The notes beneath the pieces are model-generated. The model saw nothing but the letters and a program-made list of their open reading frames with translations. It was not told where the DNA came from and did no database searches. A stretch of DNA of 8,831 bases, from NCBI GenBank assembly GCA_041736915.1, contig JBGSST010000446.1, positions 1 to 8,831 on the forward strand, read 5' to 3'. A program made the position numbers and the translations under genes. Position 1 is the first letter of the stretch. Each line of letters begins with the position of its first letter. Below are positions 1 to 6,667 of this stretch, in pieces. Source of the DNA: JBGSST01 sp041736915. GTDB taxonomy: Bacteria; Bdellovibrionota; FAC87; UBA2466.

Positions 1-1337
1 GGGCACCGCAACTGGGGGCCAAGCTGCTGCACTCTTATGTGCGCTCCACCGGCCGGCAGCAGCTGGCCTCGAGCGCCGAAAAGGCGGAGTACGCAGCCTG
101 CCTCGTGCGCATCGGCTCCGAAGCGGAGGCGCTGGAGATTCTCGAGGGTATCGACGGCCGTGAGTTTCCGCAGGTGCTCTTGTTTCGCGCATTCGCCCTC
201 GTACCTCAATGGAACTACCGCGCCAGCATTCCGCTGCTCGAATCTTTCATCGACCACGCGCGCGTGCCCGACGAGATTCGGCTCGTGGGGGTAGCGAACC
301 TTGCCGCGGCCCTCATCGCCGACAAACGTTTGCCCGAGGCCGAGGTGCAGATCAAAAGTTTGCTCTCGCGCGCGAAAGAGAATCATCTCAAGCTGCCCTA
401 CGGTATCGGGCTCGAACTTTCTGCCCGCAGTGCGGTAGCCGGCCACGACTGGGCGCGCGCGGAGAAAAGAATCGATGAGGTCGAACGGCATTTCGGCGAT
501 AGCGACGATATTCACCTGTTTTTCGCCCGCAAGTGGCGTTGCTTTTTGCAGATGGAGAAAGATCCGAAAGTGCCGGCGACGGCGCTGGCCTTGGAAGCGC
601 TCCGCAAAGAGGCCGTGGGCCGCGAAGAGTGGGAGACCGTTCGCGAGTGCGATCGTTACGAAGCCGCGGCGAAGGACGACCGGCGCTTTTTCGACCGGGT
701 GTACGTCGGCACCCCTCACCCCATTTACCGAGAGTTTCTCGCCACCGATTTCCAGGGAAGGTTCGCGCCGCCGCAGTTTTATGATTGGCGACCGGGTGAG
801 GTGGCAAGCCTTCCGGCCGACGTAAAGGCCGTGCACCGAATCGATCTAAAGACCGGCGATTCCGACGGCGGTCTTAGGCTGAAACCGGGCCAGCACTGCC
901 ACCGGCTGCTCACGGTATTTTCGCTCGATTTCTATCGTCCGCTCCGCATGGCCTCTCTGCACTCGCGCTTGTTTCCGAGCGAATACTTCAATCCGGTTTC
1001 TTCCCCAAACCGCGTGCACAACGCCCTGTTTCGCTTTCGGGAGTGGGCGCGATCGCAAAAGCTTTCGATCGGGGTCCACGAGATCGATGGCTACTACCGG
1101 TTACTCGCTAAACCGGGCATCGTGCTCCGGTGTTCGCTGGCCCCCCCGCAGGGAAATGCGCTGCTCGAAAAATTACGCCGCCGCTTTGGGGCCGCGGCCT
1201 TTACTACCCGCGACGCCGCCGACACGCTGGCCCTTTCCCGTAGCTCCACCCAGCGGGTGCTCGACGAAGGCTTAAAGGTCAAAACCCTCGCCAAAGAGGG
1301 GAATGGGCGCGCCACTCGACTAAAATTTGCCGCATAA
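1..1337 (+). CDS. TPR protein with two C-terminal winged-helix DNA-binding domains (5' end outside window)
   Basis: The reading frame is open from base 3 to the TAA at 1335-1337 and has no in-frame stop before the first possible start (GTG at 39, no Shine-Dalgarno), so the true start probably lies upstream; 444 residues are visible. The first two thirds is Ala/Leu/Glu-rich helical repeat sequence of TPR character (for example the stretch with AEALEIL and LPEAEVQIKSLL). Bases about 837-1112 encode a segment resembling an OmpR/BTAD-type winged helix: a strand-like RIDLKTG opening, a helix ending in NALFRFREWARSQ, then a GYYRLL wing hairpin. Bases about 1122-1334 encode a second, different winged helix, with TTRDAADTLALSRSSTQRVLDE as the helix-turn-helix and a basic GNGRATRLKF wing. 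Probably a transcriptional regulator that senses a partner through its TPR part. The target is unknown. The domain calls come from sequence pattern only. Confidence 0.75.
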   Translation, partial: APQLGAKLLHSYVRSTGRQQLASSAEKAEYAACLVRIGSEAEALEILEGIDGREFPQVLLFRAFALVPQWNYRASIPLLESFIDHARVPDEIRLVGVANLAAALIADKRLPEAEVQIKSLLSRAKENHLKLPYGIGLELSARSAVAGHDWARAEKRIDEVERHFGDSDDIHLFFARKWRCFLQMEKDPKVPATALALEALRKEAVGREEWETVRECDRYEAAAKDDRRFFDRVYVGTPHPIYREFLATDFQGRFAPPQFYDWRPGEVASLPADVKAVHRIDLKTGDSDGGLRLKPGQHCHRLLTVFSLDFYRPLRMASLHSRLFPSEYFNPVSSPNRVHNALFRFREWARSQKLSIGVHEIDGYYRLLAKPGIVLRCSLAPPQGNALLEKLRRRFGAAAFTTRDAADTLALSRSSTQRVLDEGLKVKTLAKEGNGRATRLKFAA

Positions 1338-1451
1338 AAACGATGGCTTAGGCGTGTGTAATGGCAAGCCTTTTGCGTCCTGCTCAAGTCAGGCGCAATG
1401 CGTTAAGATCTAACTTCCGGTCCGCAACAAAATTCCGAAACGAAAATCCAG
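1338..1451 (+). other. Intergenic gap between the TPR regulator and the lipoprotein gene
   Basis: The gap is 114 bases. It contains a small hairpin at 1375-1396 (GCG-t-CCTG paired with CAGGCGC around a 7-base loop) that lacks a following T-run, and a weaker GGCTT/AAGCC pair (1345-1349 with 1366-1370) followed by TTTT at 1371-1374, which could be a poor terminator for the upstream gene. TAAGAT at 1404-1409 matches four of six bases of a -10 box, with only a poor -35 (TGCTCA, 1381-1386). None of these is strong; a promoter for the lipoprotein is expected here but not proven. Confidence 0.3.
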
Positions 1452-2285
1452 ATGCCTAAGCCGAACGTGAAATCCGTCGTTTTCTTCGTGCTGCTCGCTC
1501 TCGCCCTTTTCACCGGCGCGGGCTGCGTAGATGCGAAGTACAAGTCGAACAGCGGTGGCAGCACCGGGACGGTAATCGACTTCGCCGCCCCCATGCTTCT
1601 GGCCGTCGCCGTGGATCCAACCGGGGCCGCTCCGCACGTGCTGGAAGGCGCGCATTACCTGTACAGTTTGTGGCGTCAGACGAAGAAGGATGGATCGTTG
1701 AGCCGCTACTTCGTGACTGACCAGGCGCCCGGCGCCAATTTTCATCTGGCGGTCGAGGTGAGCGTAGGCGCGGCAAACGCCTTCGGCATTCGCGGCGCCC
1801 GCGGCAACGATGAATCGCTGGGCTTGTTCGATAGCGGCGTAGCGGGCGGCCCTCAAGCCTTCACGGCCCCCCTATTCACTACTTCGGGACTCGCGCTGAA
1901 TTTGCTATTCACTCCGGTCGCGGCCGTCGCCGCGGTGGCCGCTCCCGGGGCGGCTCCGTCGAATGCGTGCTTTGCCGGTACGACCAACGCCTTCATCAAT
2001 GGTGCCGCGAACAACCTCGTGCAGGTCTTTTCGCCGAGTTACCAAACCGAATCGCCGTTCGAGGCATTGGTAAGTGAGATGAACGGACTGCGGATCTACA
2101 ACTTCCACAACCTCACGCTGGAGAACAGTGTAACCGGTTCCGTCGAGTTTTCTCTCAGCGCCTTTACCTGCGCGGTTCGGCTCAACGTGGGCGAGGGCGA
2201 CACCGTCGTCATCGGTCGTTCCGTCACGCCCGACCTCGGAGTGGGCGGCCTCGCCGGCGCGCGCAGCTCGGGAGCCCGGGAATAA
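1452..2285 (+). CDS. Predicted lipoprotein of unknown function
   Basis: This encodes 277 residues. The N-terminus has a short basic region (MPKPNVK), a hydrophobic core at about residues 8-20 and a lipobox-like TGAGC with Cys25 as the expected lipidated residue. The -3 position is Gly rather than Leu, so the lipobox is imperfect. No Asp follows the Cys, so by E. coli rules it would go to the outer membrane. The mature part is low in charge, rich in Gly, Ala and Val, with an Ala/Val-only stretch (AAVAAVAAP) near residue 160 and two further cysteines (about residues 178 and 238) that could pair. I recognise no catalytic motif or family. There is no clear Shine-Dalgarno before the ATG. The gene ends directly in the bidirectional terminator and converges on a secreted-protein gene. 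Confidence 0.75.
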   Translation: MPKPNVKSVVFFVLLALALFTGAGCVDAKYKSNSGGSTGTVIDFAAPMLLAVAVDPTGAAPHVLEGAHYLYSLWRQTKKDGSLSRYFVTDQAPGANFHLAVEVSVGAANAFGIRGARGNDESLGLFDSGVAGGPQAFTAPLFTTSGLALNLLFTPVAAVAAVAAPGAAPSNACFAGTTNAFINGAANNLVQVFSPSYQTESPFEALVSEMNGLRIYNFHNLTLENSVTGSVEFSLSAFTCAVRLNVGEGDTVVIGRSVTPDLGVGGLAGARSSGARE

Positions 2286-2316
2286 AAAAAAGGGCCGCCG
2301 AAGCGGCAGCCCTTTT
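2284..2316. terminator. Bidirectional intrinsic terminator
   Basis: A hairpin lies between the two convergent genes. AAAAGGGC (2288-2295) pairs with GCCCTTTT (2309-2316); after one C/A mismatch, GCCG (2297-2300) pairs with CGGC (2304-2307) around an AAG loop. Read rightward, the stem ends in four T. Read leftward, the run of eight A at 2284-2291 becomes an eight-U tract, so it should stop the leftward gene more efficiently. It overlaps the TAA of the lipoprotein gene. Confidence 0.88.
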
Positions 2317-2337
2317 CAAGAGAAGATCGTTCAGCGC

Positions 2338-2826
2338 TTACGGATTGCGGCGCTTGCGAGGACCATCGACCAGCTCCACGCATTTGTAGCGGGCGATGTC
2401 GTTCTTTAACTGCCGGCCTTCGGCGTACGTGAGGCGGCGTTTTGCTTCGCACTCCATGATGTAACCGCTAGTGCCGAGCCAAGGCTGACATTGAAACAGC
2501 CCCTTCACTTCCGACAGGTCCTGAATGCAATCCTTCATCTGGTGGCCAGAGGCCAGGTACGGGTAGAACCAGAAGTCCTCCAACTTGCCCGTATCGCCGT
2601 CGCCGCCGCCGAACTTCTTGCCCTGGCCGAAGCACGCGTTGATGAATGGGTAGTAAATGCCCATGCCGTCGAAGCCGGGACCGAAGATGGCCAACCGAAA
2701 ACCGCGTGCGCCGGCGATGGCCGAGCAGTCGGCCAAGTTCAGCGCGCCGCCCAGGTAAACCGCTCCGGGATTCGCTTGCGCGAAGACCGAAAACAACAGA
2801 AACAGTCCGATGATTTTAGCTTTCAT
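2338..2826 (-). CDS. Small secreted protein with six cysteines, function unknown
   Basis: This encodes 162 residues on the minus strand, preceded by a strong Shine-Dalgarno (AAGGGGGGAG on the minus strand, + coordinates about 2833-2842). It has a clear type I signal peptide: MKAK, a hydrophobic core (IIGLFLLFSVF), and a cleavage site after AQA at about residue 18. There is no lipobox. The mature chain of about 143 residues holds six cysteines (34, 65, 100, 113, 126, 149), an even number consistent with three disulfides formed in the periplasm or outside the cell. It also has Gly- and aromatic-rich stretches (FGGGDGDTG, FWFYPY) and a basic tail (PRKRRNP). I recognise no enzyme motif or family. 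It is transcribed divergently from prfB and convergently with the lipoprotein gene, so it is probably a single-gene unit. Confidence 0.78.
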   Translation of the reverse strand: MKAKIIGLFLLFSVFAQANPGAVYLGGALNLADCSAIAGARGFRLAIFGPGFDGMGIYYPFINACFGQGKKFGGGDGDTGKLEDFWFYPYLASGHQMKDCIQDLSEVKGLFQCQPWLGTSGYIMECEAKRRLTYAEGRQLKNDIARYKCVELVDGPRKRRNP

Positions 2827-2949
2827 AATGAGTCTCCCCCCTTAAGGATCCTAGGGAGTTAGCACGTGGGGGATCCGCTGACATGCTACTTAGCGTTACG
2901 GAGCAAGCCGTGTTATGGTGCGGCCACTTTTTTAAGAGGTACGTAATTA
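2827..2949. promoter_or_regulatory. Divergent intergenic region between the secreted-protein gene and prfB
   Basis: These 123 bases must hold promoters in both directions. The minus-strand Shine-Dalgarno lies at about 2833-2842, and the prfB one (AGAGG) at 2935-2939, ten bases before its ATG. Two copies of the palindrome GGATCC (2847-2852 and 2871-2876) flank CCTAGG and a G-rich stretch and could pair as a hairpin or serve as a symmetric protein site. TATGGT (2914-2919) is a possible -10 box for prfB, but no convincing -35 box is correctly spaced from it, so no promoter is assigned. Confidence 0.35.
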
Positions 2950-4081
2950 ATGTCGATCCCCAACTTGGAAGAAATTCGCCGCGACTCCGTCGACCTGGAT
3001 CAAAGGTTGGCCCAACTTCGGGGGCGTCTTTGACGTCGATCGAAAGAAATCCCGCTTAGAAGAGATTGGGGCCCTGGAGGCCCAGGAGAGTTTTTGGAGC
3101 GACGCCCAGAAAGCTCGTGGCATTACCAAAGAGAAATCCTCCCTGATTGCGATCGTCGAGCGTATGGCGAAGGCCGAGCGGCTCAACGACGACGTCGGTG
3201 TCATTCGTGAAATGCTCGCCGAAGATCCTAGCGATGAGAATCGGACCGAGGCCGGTACGATTTTGACCGAGCTGCGTGCGGAAGTGCGGGCGATGGAAAT
3301 TGCGGAGATGCTCGGCGGCCAGAACGACAATGCCGCCGCCATCGTCCACATCAATGCCGGCGCCGGCGGTACCGAGGCGCAAGACTGGGCGCACATGCTG
3401 CTGCGCATGTACCTGCGCTACTGCGAAGACAAAGGTTTTAAAGTGTCGGTGCTCGATTCTCTCGACGGAGAAGAAGCGGGCATCAAGTCGGCCACGTTCT
3501 TGGCCCAGGGCCCGTTCGCGTACGGATTGCTTGCCGCCGAAATCGGCGTGCACCGCCTGGTGCGCATTTCGCCGTACGACTCGAACGCGCGACGCCACAC
3601 CTCTTTCTCGTCGGTATTCGTCTATCCCGACATCGAAGAAGAAATCGAAATCGACGTGCAGGAAAAAGATCTACGCGTGGACACCTACCGCGCCGGCGGC
3701 GCCGGCGGGCAGAAGGTCAACAAGACCGACTCCGCCGTACGGTTGACCCACATCCCCACGGGAATCGTAGTGGCCTGTCAGAACGAGCGTTCGCAGCACC
3801 AGAACAAAGCGATGGCCATGAAGATTTTGAAGGCCCGCCTGTACGAGCGCGAAATGGACTTACGCAAAGCGGAATCGAAAAAGATCGAGGATTCGAAAAT
3901 GGATATCGCGTGGGGCAGCCAAATTCGCTCCTACGTGCTGGCCCCTTACCGGATGGTAAAGGATCACCGCACGGACGTGGAAAGCGGCGATCCGCTATCG
4001 ATTCTCGACGGCAAGATTCAACCGTTCATCGAAGCGTACCTCATGTCGAAAACGAAATCGTCGACCGGCGCGGGAGCATAA
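2950..4081 (+). CDS. prfB: Peptide chain release factor 2 (RF2), programmed +1 frameshift
   Basis: RF2 reads UAA and UGA in the ribosomal A site and triggers peptide release. Translation starts at ATG 2950 (AGAGG ten bases upstream), runs 27 codons to an in-frame TGA at 3031-3033, and resumes in the +1 frame at GAC 3032, giving about 376 residues against 365 in E. coli. The region after the shift matches RF2 throughout. The GGQ catalytic loop is at about 252-254 within GGAGGQKVNKTDSAVR, preceded by Ala at the position equivalent to E. coli residue 246, and the C-terminal domain carries WGSQIRSYVL. The stop-codon-reading tripeptide, SPF in most RF2s, is SPY here (about 207-209, TAC codon at 3575-3577). 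The gene ends one base before surE, so the two are likely co-transcribed. A caller that ignores the frameshift would start it wrongly at the internal ATG 3164. Confidence 0.96.
3019..3034 (+). promoter_or_regulatory. RF2 autoregulatory programmed +1 frameshift site
   Basis: The site reads CGG GGG CGT CTT TGA C. An internal Shine-Dalgarno-like GGGGG sits three bases before the slippery CTT codon, which is followed by the poor-context stop TGA-C. Spacing is identical to the classical E. coli prfB site (AGG GGG TAT CTT TGA C). When RF2 is scarce the ribosome pauses at UGA, tRNA-Leu slips to UUU, and full-length RF2 is made. When RF2 is plentiful, a 27-residue peptide is released. The mechanism is established for E. 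coli; its presence here is inferred from the conserved site and the reading frame on both sides. Confidence 0.95.
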
Positions 4082-4082
4082 A

Positions 4083-4841
4083 GTGAAGATTCTGATTAGC
4101 AACGACGACGGCCTGCACTCGGTGGGCATCCAGGCGCTAGGGCGCGCGTTTGCCAAGCGGGGCGAGGTCACCATCGTGGCCCCCGAACGCGAACGCAGTA
4201 CCGTGAGCCACAGCCTGACCCTGCATAAACCATTGCGTATCTATTCGCGCGGGGCGGGGCAGTACGCCGTCAGCGGTAGCCCGGCCGACTGCGTGTACAT
4301 GGGGGTCCGCGAGATCTTGAAGGGCAAGCCCGACCTGCTGCTCTCCGGAATCAACTATGGCGCGAACCTGGGGAACGACATTTTCTATTCGGGCACCGTA
4401 GCGGCCGCGCGCGAAGGGGCCCAGCTCGGGATCCCCAGCTACGCCTTTTCGCTCGTGTACGATAACGGTGGCCGGCCCACCGAAGCGGATTTCGAGGACG
4501 CGGCGAAGATCGCCGCCGAGGTGGTCGAGCGTTGCACCCAAGCCGCGTTTCCCCCTCAGACTTTGCTGAACATAAACATTCCCAAGATTGCCGCCTCGGA
4601 ACGCAAAGGGATTCGCGTGGCCCGCCAGGGAATTCGCCATTACGCCAATAGCGTGCTCAAGCGGGAAGACCCGCGCGGGAACTCATACTACTGGCTGGGC
4701 GGGGCGTACGAGCGGTTCGAGCCCATCGACGAAAGTGACTGTGCGTTACTGGCCGAAGGCTGGACCACGGTGGTGCCACTCAATCTCGATACGACCCACA
4801 ATGATTTTTACGCAACGCTCAAAGGGCGGATTGACGACTAG
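4083..4841 (+). CDS. surE: 5'/3'-nucleotidase SurE (survival protein)
   Basis: SurE is a cytosolic divalent-metal-dependent phosphatase acting on nucleoside 5'- and 3'-monophosphates and, in E. coli, short polyphosphate. The product has 252 residues, typical for the family. Metal ligands are in their expected places: Asp8 and Asp9 in the N-terminal NDDG, Ser39 in RSTVSHSLT, and Asn91 in SGINYGANLG. The conserved SGTVAAAREG helix follows. The start is GTG at 4083, with GGGAG (4072-4076) inside the end of prfB as its Shine-Dalgarno. Only one base separates it from the prfB stop, so coupling is likely. It ends in TAG, and no terminator precedes the next gene 39 bases on. In E. coli the neighbours are pcm, nlpD and rpoS; here an nlpD-like gene follows three signalling genes later. 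Confidence 0.95.
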   Translation: MKILISNDDGLHSVGIQALGRAFAKRGEVTIVAPERERSTVSHSLTLHKPLRIYSRGAGQYAVSGSPADCVYMGVREILKGKPDLLLSGINYGANLGNDIFYSGTVAAAREGAQLGIPSYAFSLVYDNGGRPTEADFEDAAKIAAEVVERCTQAAFPPQTLLNINIPKIAASERKGIRVARQGIRHYANSVLKREDPRGNSYYWLGGAYERFEPIDESDCALLAEGWTTVVPLNLDTTHNDFYATLKGRIDD

Positions 4842-4880
4842 CTGCTTGATAACGAGCCACGCCTCCTTTAACTCTTAAGT

Positions 4881-5321
4881 ATGGGCCAGACTTTGCGGGG
4901 AACCGAGATCTTGATTGTCGAAGACAATCCCGCGGATGCTTGGCTTCTGCGCGAGCTGCTCAGCTCGAGCCGCGTGCCCACCTCCATCCAGGTAGTCACC
5001 GACGGCGAAGCCGCCACCGACTATCTTTTTCGGCGCGGCGAACACGCATCGGCCGTGCGTCCGCAGATCGTTTTGCTCGATCTCAATCTGCCGAAGAAGG
5101 AAGGCATCGAAGTGCTGCGCGAGATAAAAGCCGACGCCACTTTGAGTTCGATTCCCGTAATCGTGTTGTCGACCTCCGCGCGTAGCGAAGACGTTCAGCG
5201 CAGTCTCGATCATCGTGCGGACTCCTACTTCACCAAGCCCGGCAACTTGCCGGAGTTCGAGGCGTTCATCGAGAGGCTCACCCAGGTGGAGTTCCCGCGG
5301 CTCATTAAGCCGAACCCATGA
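4881..5321 (+). CDS. Single-domain response regulator (Rcp1/CheY-like)
   Basis: This is a receiver domain of 146 residues with no output domain. It has Glu14-Asp15 in the LIVEDNPADAWLLRELL opening, phospho-acceptor Asp67 in VLLDLNLP, Ser97/Thr98 in VIVLSTSA and Lys119 in FTKPG, so the phosphorylation site is complete. The NPADAWLLRE signature and the PKKEG loop are typical of the Rcp1 family, the partners of cyanobacterial phytochrome Cph1 and similar kinases. Its TGA overlaps the next gene's start as ATGA, which strongly suggests translational coupling and that the adjacent sensor kinase phosphorylates it. As a stand-alone receiver it would act by protein-protein contact, not DNA binding; the target is unknown. 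There is no strong Shine-Dalgarno before the ATG. Confidence 0.93.
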   Translation: MGQTLRGTEILIVEDNPADAWLLRELLSSSRVPTSIQVVTDGEAATDYLFRRGEHASAVRPQIVLLDLNLPKKEGIEVLREIKADATLSSIPVIVLSTSARSEDVQRSLDHRADSYFTKPGNLPEFEAFIERLTQVEFPRLIKPNP

Positions 5322-6631
5322 AGTGGGCGTTACCATTTTCGACTTTGCTCGTACTCTACGGGCGTTTGGCCGCCGCCTGCGCCGCCTGCGCGGAGGCCGC
5401 CCAAGAAGCCGCCGTTAAGGTGCCCTCCAGCGGCACGTCGAGCGAGGGTGTGTTCGACATCAACCAAAGCGAGTCCGTCGGCAATTTCACGAAGCGGCTA
5501 ATGAGCGCCGACTTCATGCCGCACGGGCACTGTTACTGGTGGCGGCCCGACATCTTGGCGCTGCAGGTACTGTCGAATGCGGCCATTGCCGTGGCGTACT
5601 TCTCGATACCGGTGATGGTCGTGTACTTCATTCGCAAGCGACGAGACCTACCGTTTCATTGGATGTTCCACATGTTTGGGGCATTCATCCTGTGGTGCGG
5701 ATTTACGCACGTGTTGGACATCGTTCTGATCTGGCACCCGATTTACCGGTTCGACGGCATCGTGCGCGCCATCACCGCCGCCATCTCCGTGGCTACGGCG
5801 ATCTGTCTGTTCCCCGTCATTCCCAAGGCGCTCATGCTGAAATCTCCACGCGAGCTCGAAGAGAAAAACCGCGAGCTGGAGTCGGTTGTACAAAAGCTGC
5901 GGCAAGAGCAGGGGCTGCGGCAAGAGCAGGGGCTGCGGCAGGCCGAACGCGCGCGGCGCGAGGAGATGGAAGAGTTCTCTCACCTAGCGTCGCACGATCT
6001 GAAAGAGCCGCTCCGCACGGTAACGACCTACGCGCAGCTCATCCGCAAGCGTTACCGCGGACAGCTCGACGACGAAGGGAATCGTTCGCTCGATTTCGTC
6101 GTCGATAACTCTCTGCGGATGCAGGAGCTGGTCGACGATCTCATTAGCTATTCGAAGGTCGGGCACGAGGCAGTGGCGCGCGAGCTGGTGAGTACCGAAG
6201 AGGCTCTCTCCATGGCGGTGAAGAACTTGCACGCCGCCATCACCGAGTCGAAGGCCGAAATCACCGCCGCGCCGTTGCCCCAGGTTCGGGGTGATCTACG
6301 GCAGCTAACCAGTCTATTTCAAAATCTGCTCGGCAACGCGCTCAAGTACCGCGGCGCTGAACCACCGCGGATTCATGTCACGGCCAAGCGAAACAACGGC
6401 GAGTGGATCTTTGCCGTGAGCGACAACGGAATTGGCTTCGAAGCCAAATACTCGGACTACGTCTTTCTCATCTTCAAACGGCTGCACCCCCGTACCCACT
6501 CGGCCGGTACGGGCATGGGGCTGGCGATCTGCCGCAAGATCGTCGAGCGCCACCGGGGGCGAATCTGGGCGGAAGCCGAACTGGGCAAAGGGGCCACCTT
6601 TTCCTTCACCCTTCCGGCCGCGGACACCTAA
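5318..6631 (+). CDS. Membrane histidine kinase with ethylene-receptor (ETR1-like) sensor domain
   Basis: The product has 437 residues. Residues 1-30 form a hydrophobic, signal-like segment with Cys21 and Cys24. A linker with PHGHCYWW (69-75) leads to three membrane helices (about 78-104, 114-137, 146-167) that align with the ETR1 ethylene-binding domain: Tyr94, Ile97, Pro98, Ile124, Cys127 and His131 match ETR1 Tyr32, Ile35, Pro36, Ile62, Cys65 and His69, the last two being the copper ligands. The ETR1 Asp25 equivalent is Asn87, and Lys91 aligns with Arg150. A coiled-coil linker (176-215) containing a repeated LRQEQG replaces the GAF domain of plant receptors. The kinase core is of the Cph1 type: phospho-acceptor His226 in SHDLKEPL, an N box with Asn336/Asn340, a G1 box DNGIGF (369-374) and a G2 box GTGMGL (397-402). 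It probably signals to the overlapping receiver gene. The ligand, ethylene or otherwise, is inferred from homology only. Confidence 0.9.
   Translation: MKWALPFSTLLVLYGRLAAACAACAEAAQEAAVKVPSSGTSSEGVFDINQSESVGNFTKRLMSADFMPHGHCYWWRPDILALQVLSNAAIAVAYFSIPVMVVYFIRKRRDLPFHWMFHMFGAFILWCGFTHVLDIVLIWHPIYRFDGIVRAITAAISVATAICLFPVIPKALMLKSPRELEEKNRELESVVQKLRQEQGLRQEQGLRQAERARREEMEEFSHLASHDLKEPLRTVTTYAQLIRKRYRGQLDDEGNRSLDFVVDNSLRMQELVDDLISYSKVGHEAVARELVSTEEALSMAVKNLHAAITESKAEITAAPLPQVRGDLRQLTSLFQNLLGNALKYRGAEPPRIHVTAKRNNGEWIFAVSDNGIGFEAKYSDYVFLIFKRLHPRTHSAGTGMGLAICRKIVERHRGRIWAEAELGKGATFSFTLPAADT
5897..5940 (+). repeat. Perfect 18-bp tandem duplication in the kinase linker
   Basis: The unit CTGCGGCAAGAGCAGGGG occurs at 5897-5914 and again, identical, at 5915-5932; a third partial copy (CTGCGGCA) follows to 5940 before diverging. 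In frame it encodes LRQEQG twice (residues 194-205), then LRQA. It lies in the coiled coil joining the last membrane helix to the phosphorylated-histidine helix. Confidence 0.95.
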
Positions 6632-6667
6632 GCTAAAGCAAAAGTAAAAAGCTGCCGATGACACTAC

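Noticed and set aside
1410..1856. Minus-strand open frame of 148 codons over the lipoprotein gene
   Set aside because: The + strand product has a signal peptide and ends exactly at a terminator; the antisense product looks like a shadow with no start signals.
2491..2862. Plus-strand open frame opposite the six-cysteine protein
   Set aside because: The minus-strand frame has a signal peptide, a strong Shine-Dalgarno and a terminator; the plus-strand product has none of these.
2847..2876. Two GGATCC palindromes as an att site or mobile-element boundary
   Set aside because: The copies are only 6 bp, with no longer repeat and no integrase or transposase nearby; at most a small hairpin or operator.
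2950..3163. prfB as a pseudogene, because of the in-frame TGA at 3031
   Set aside because: The stop lies in the canonical RF2 frameshift site with exact spacing, and the +1 frame continues as RF2 sequence; this is regulation, not damage.
3056..3598. Minus-strand open frame of 180 codons inside prfB
   Set aside because: It is opposite conserved RF2 sequence and so a shadow of GC-rich codon bias.
4842..4880. Terminator between surE and the response regulator
   Set aside because: No stem followed by a T-run can be drawn in this 39-base gap.
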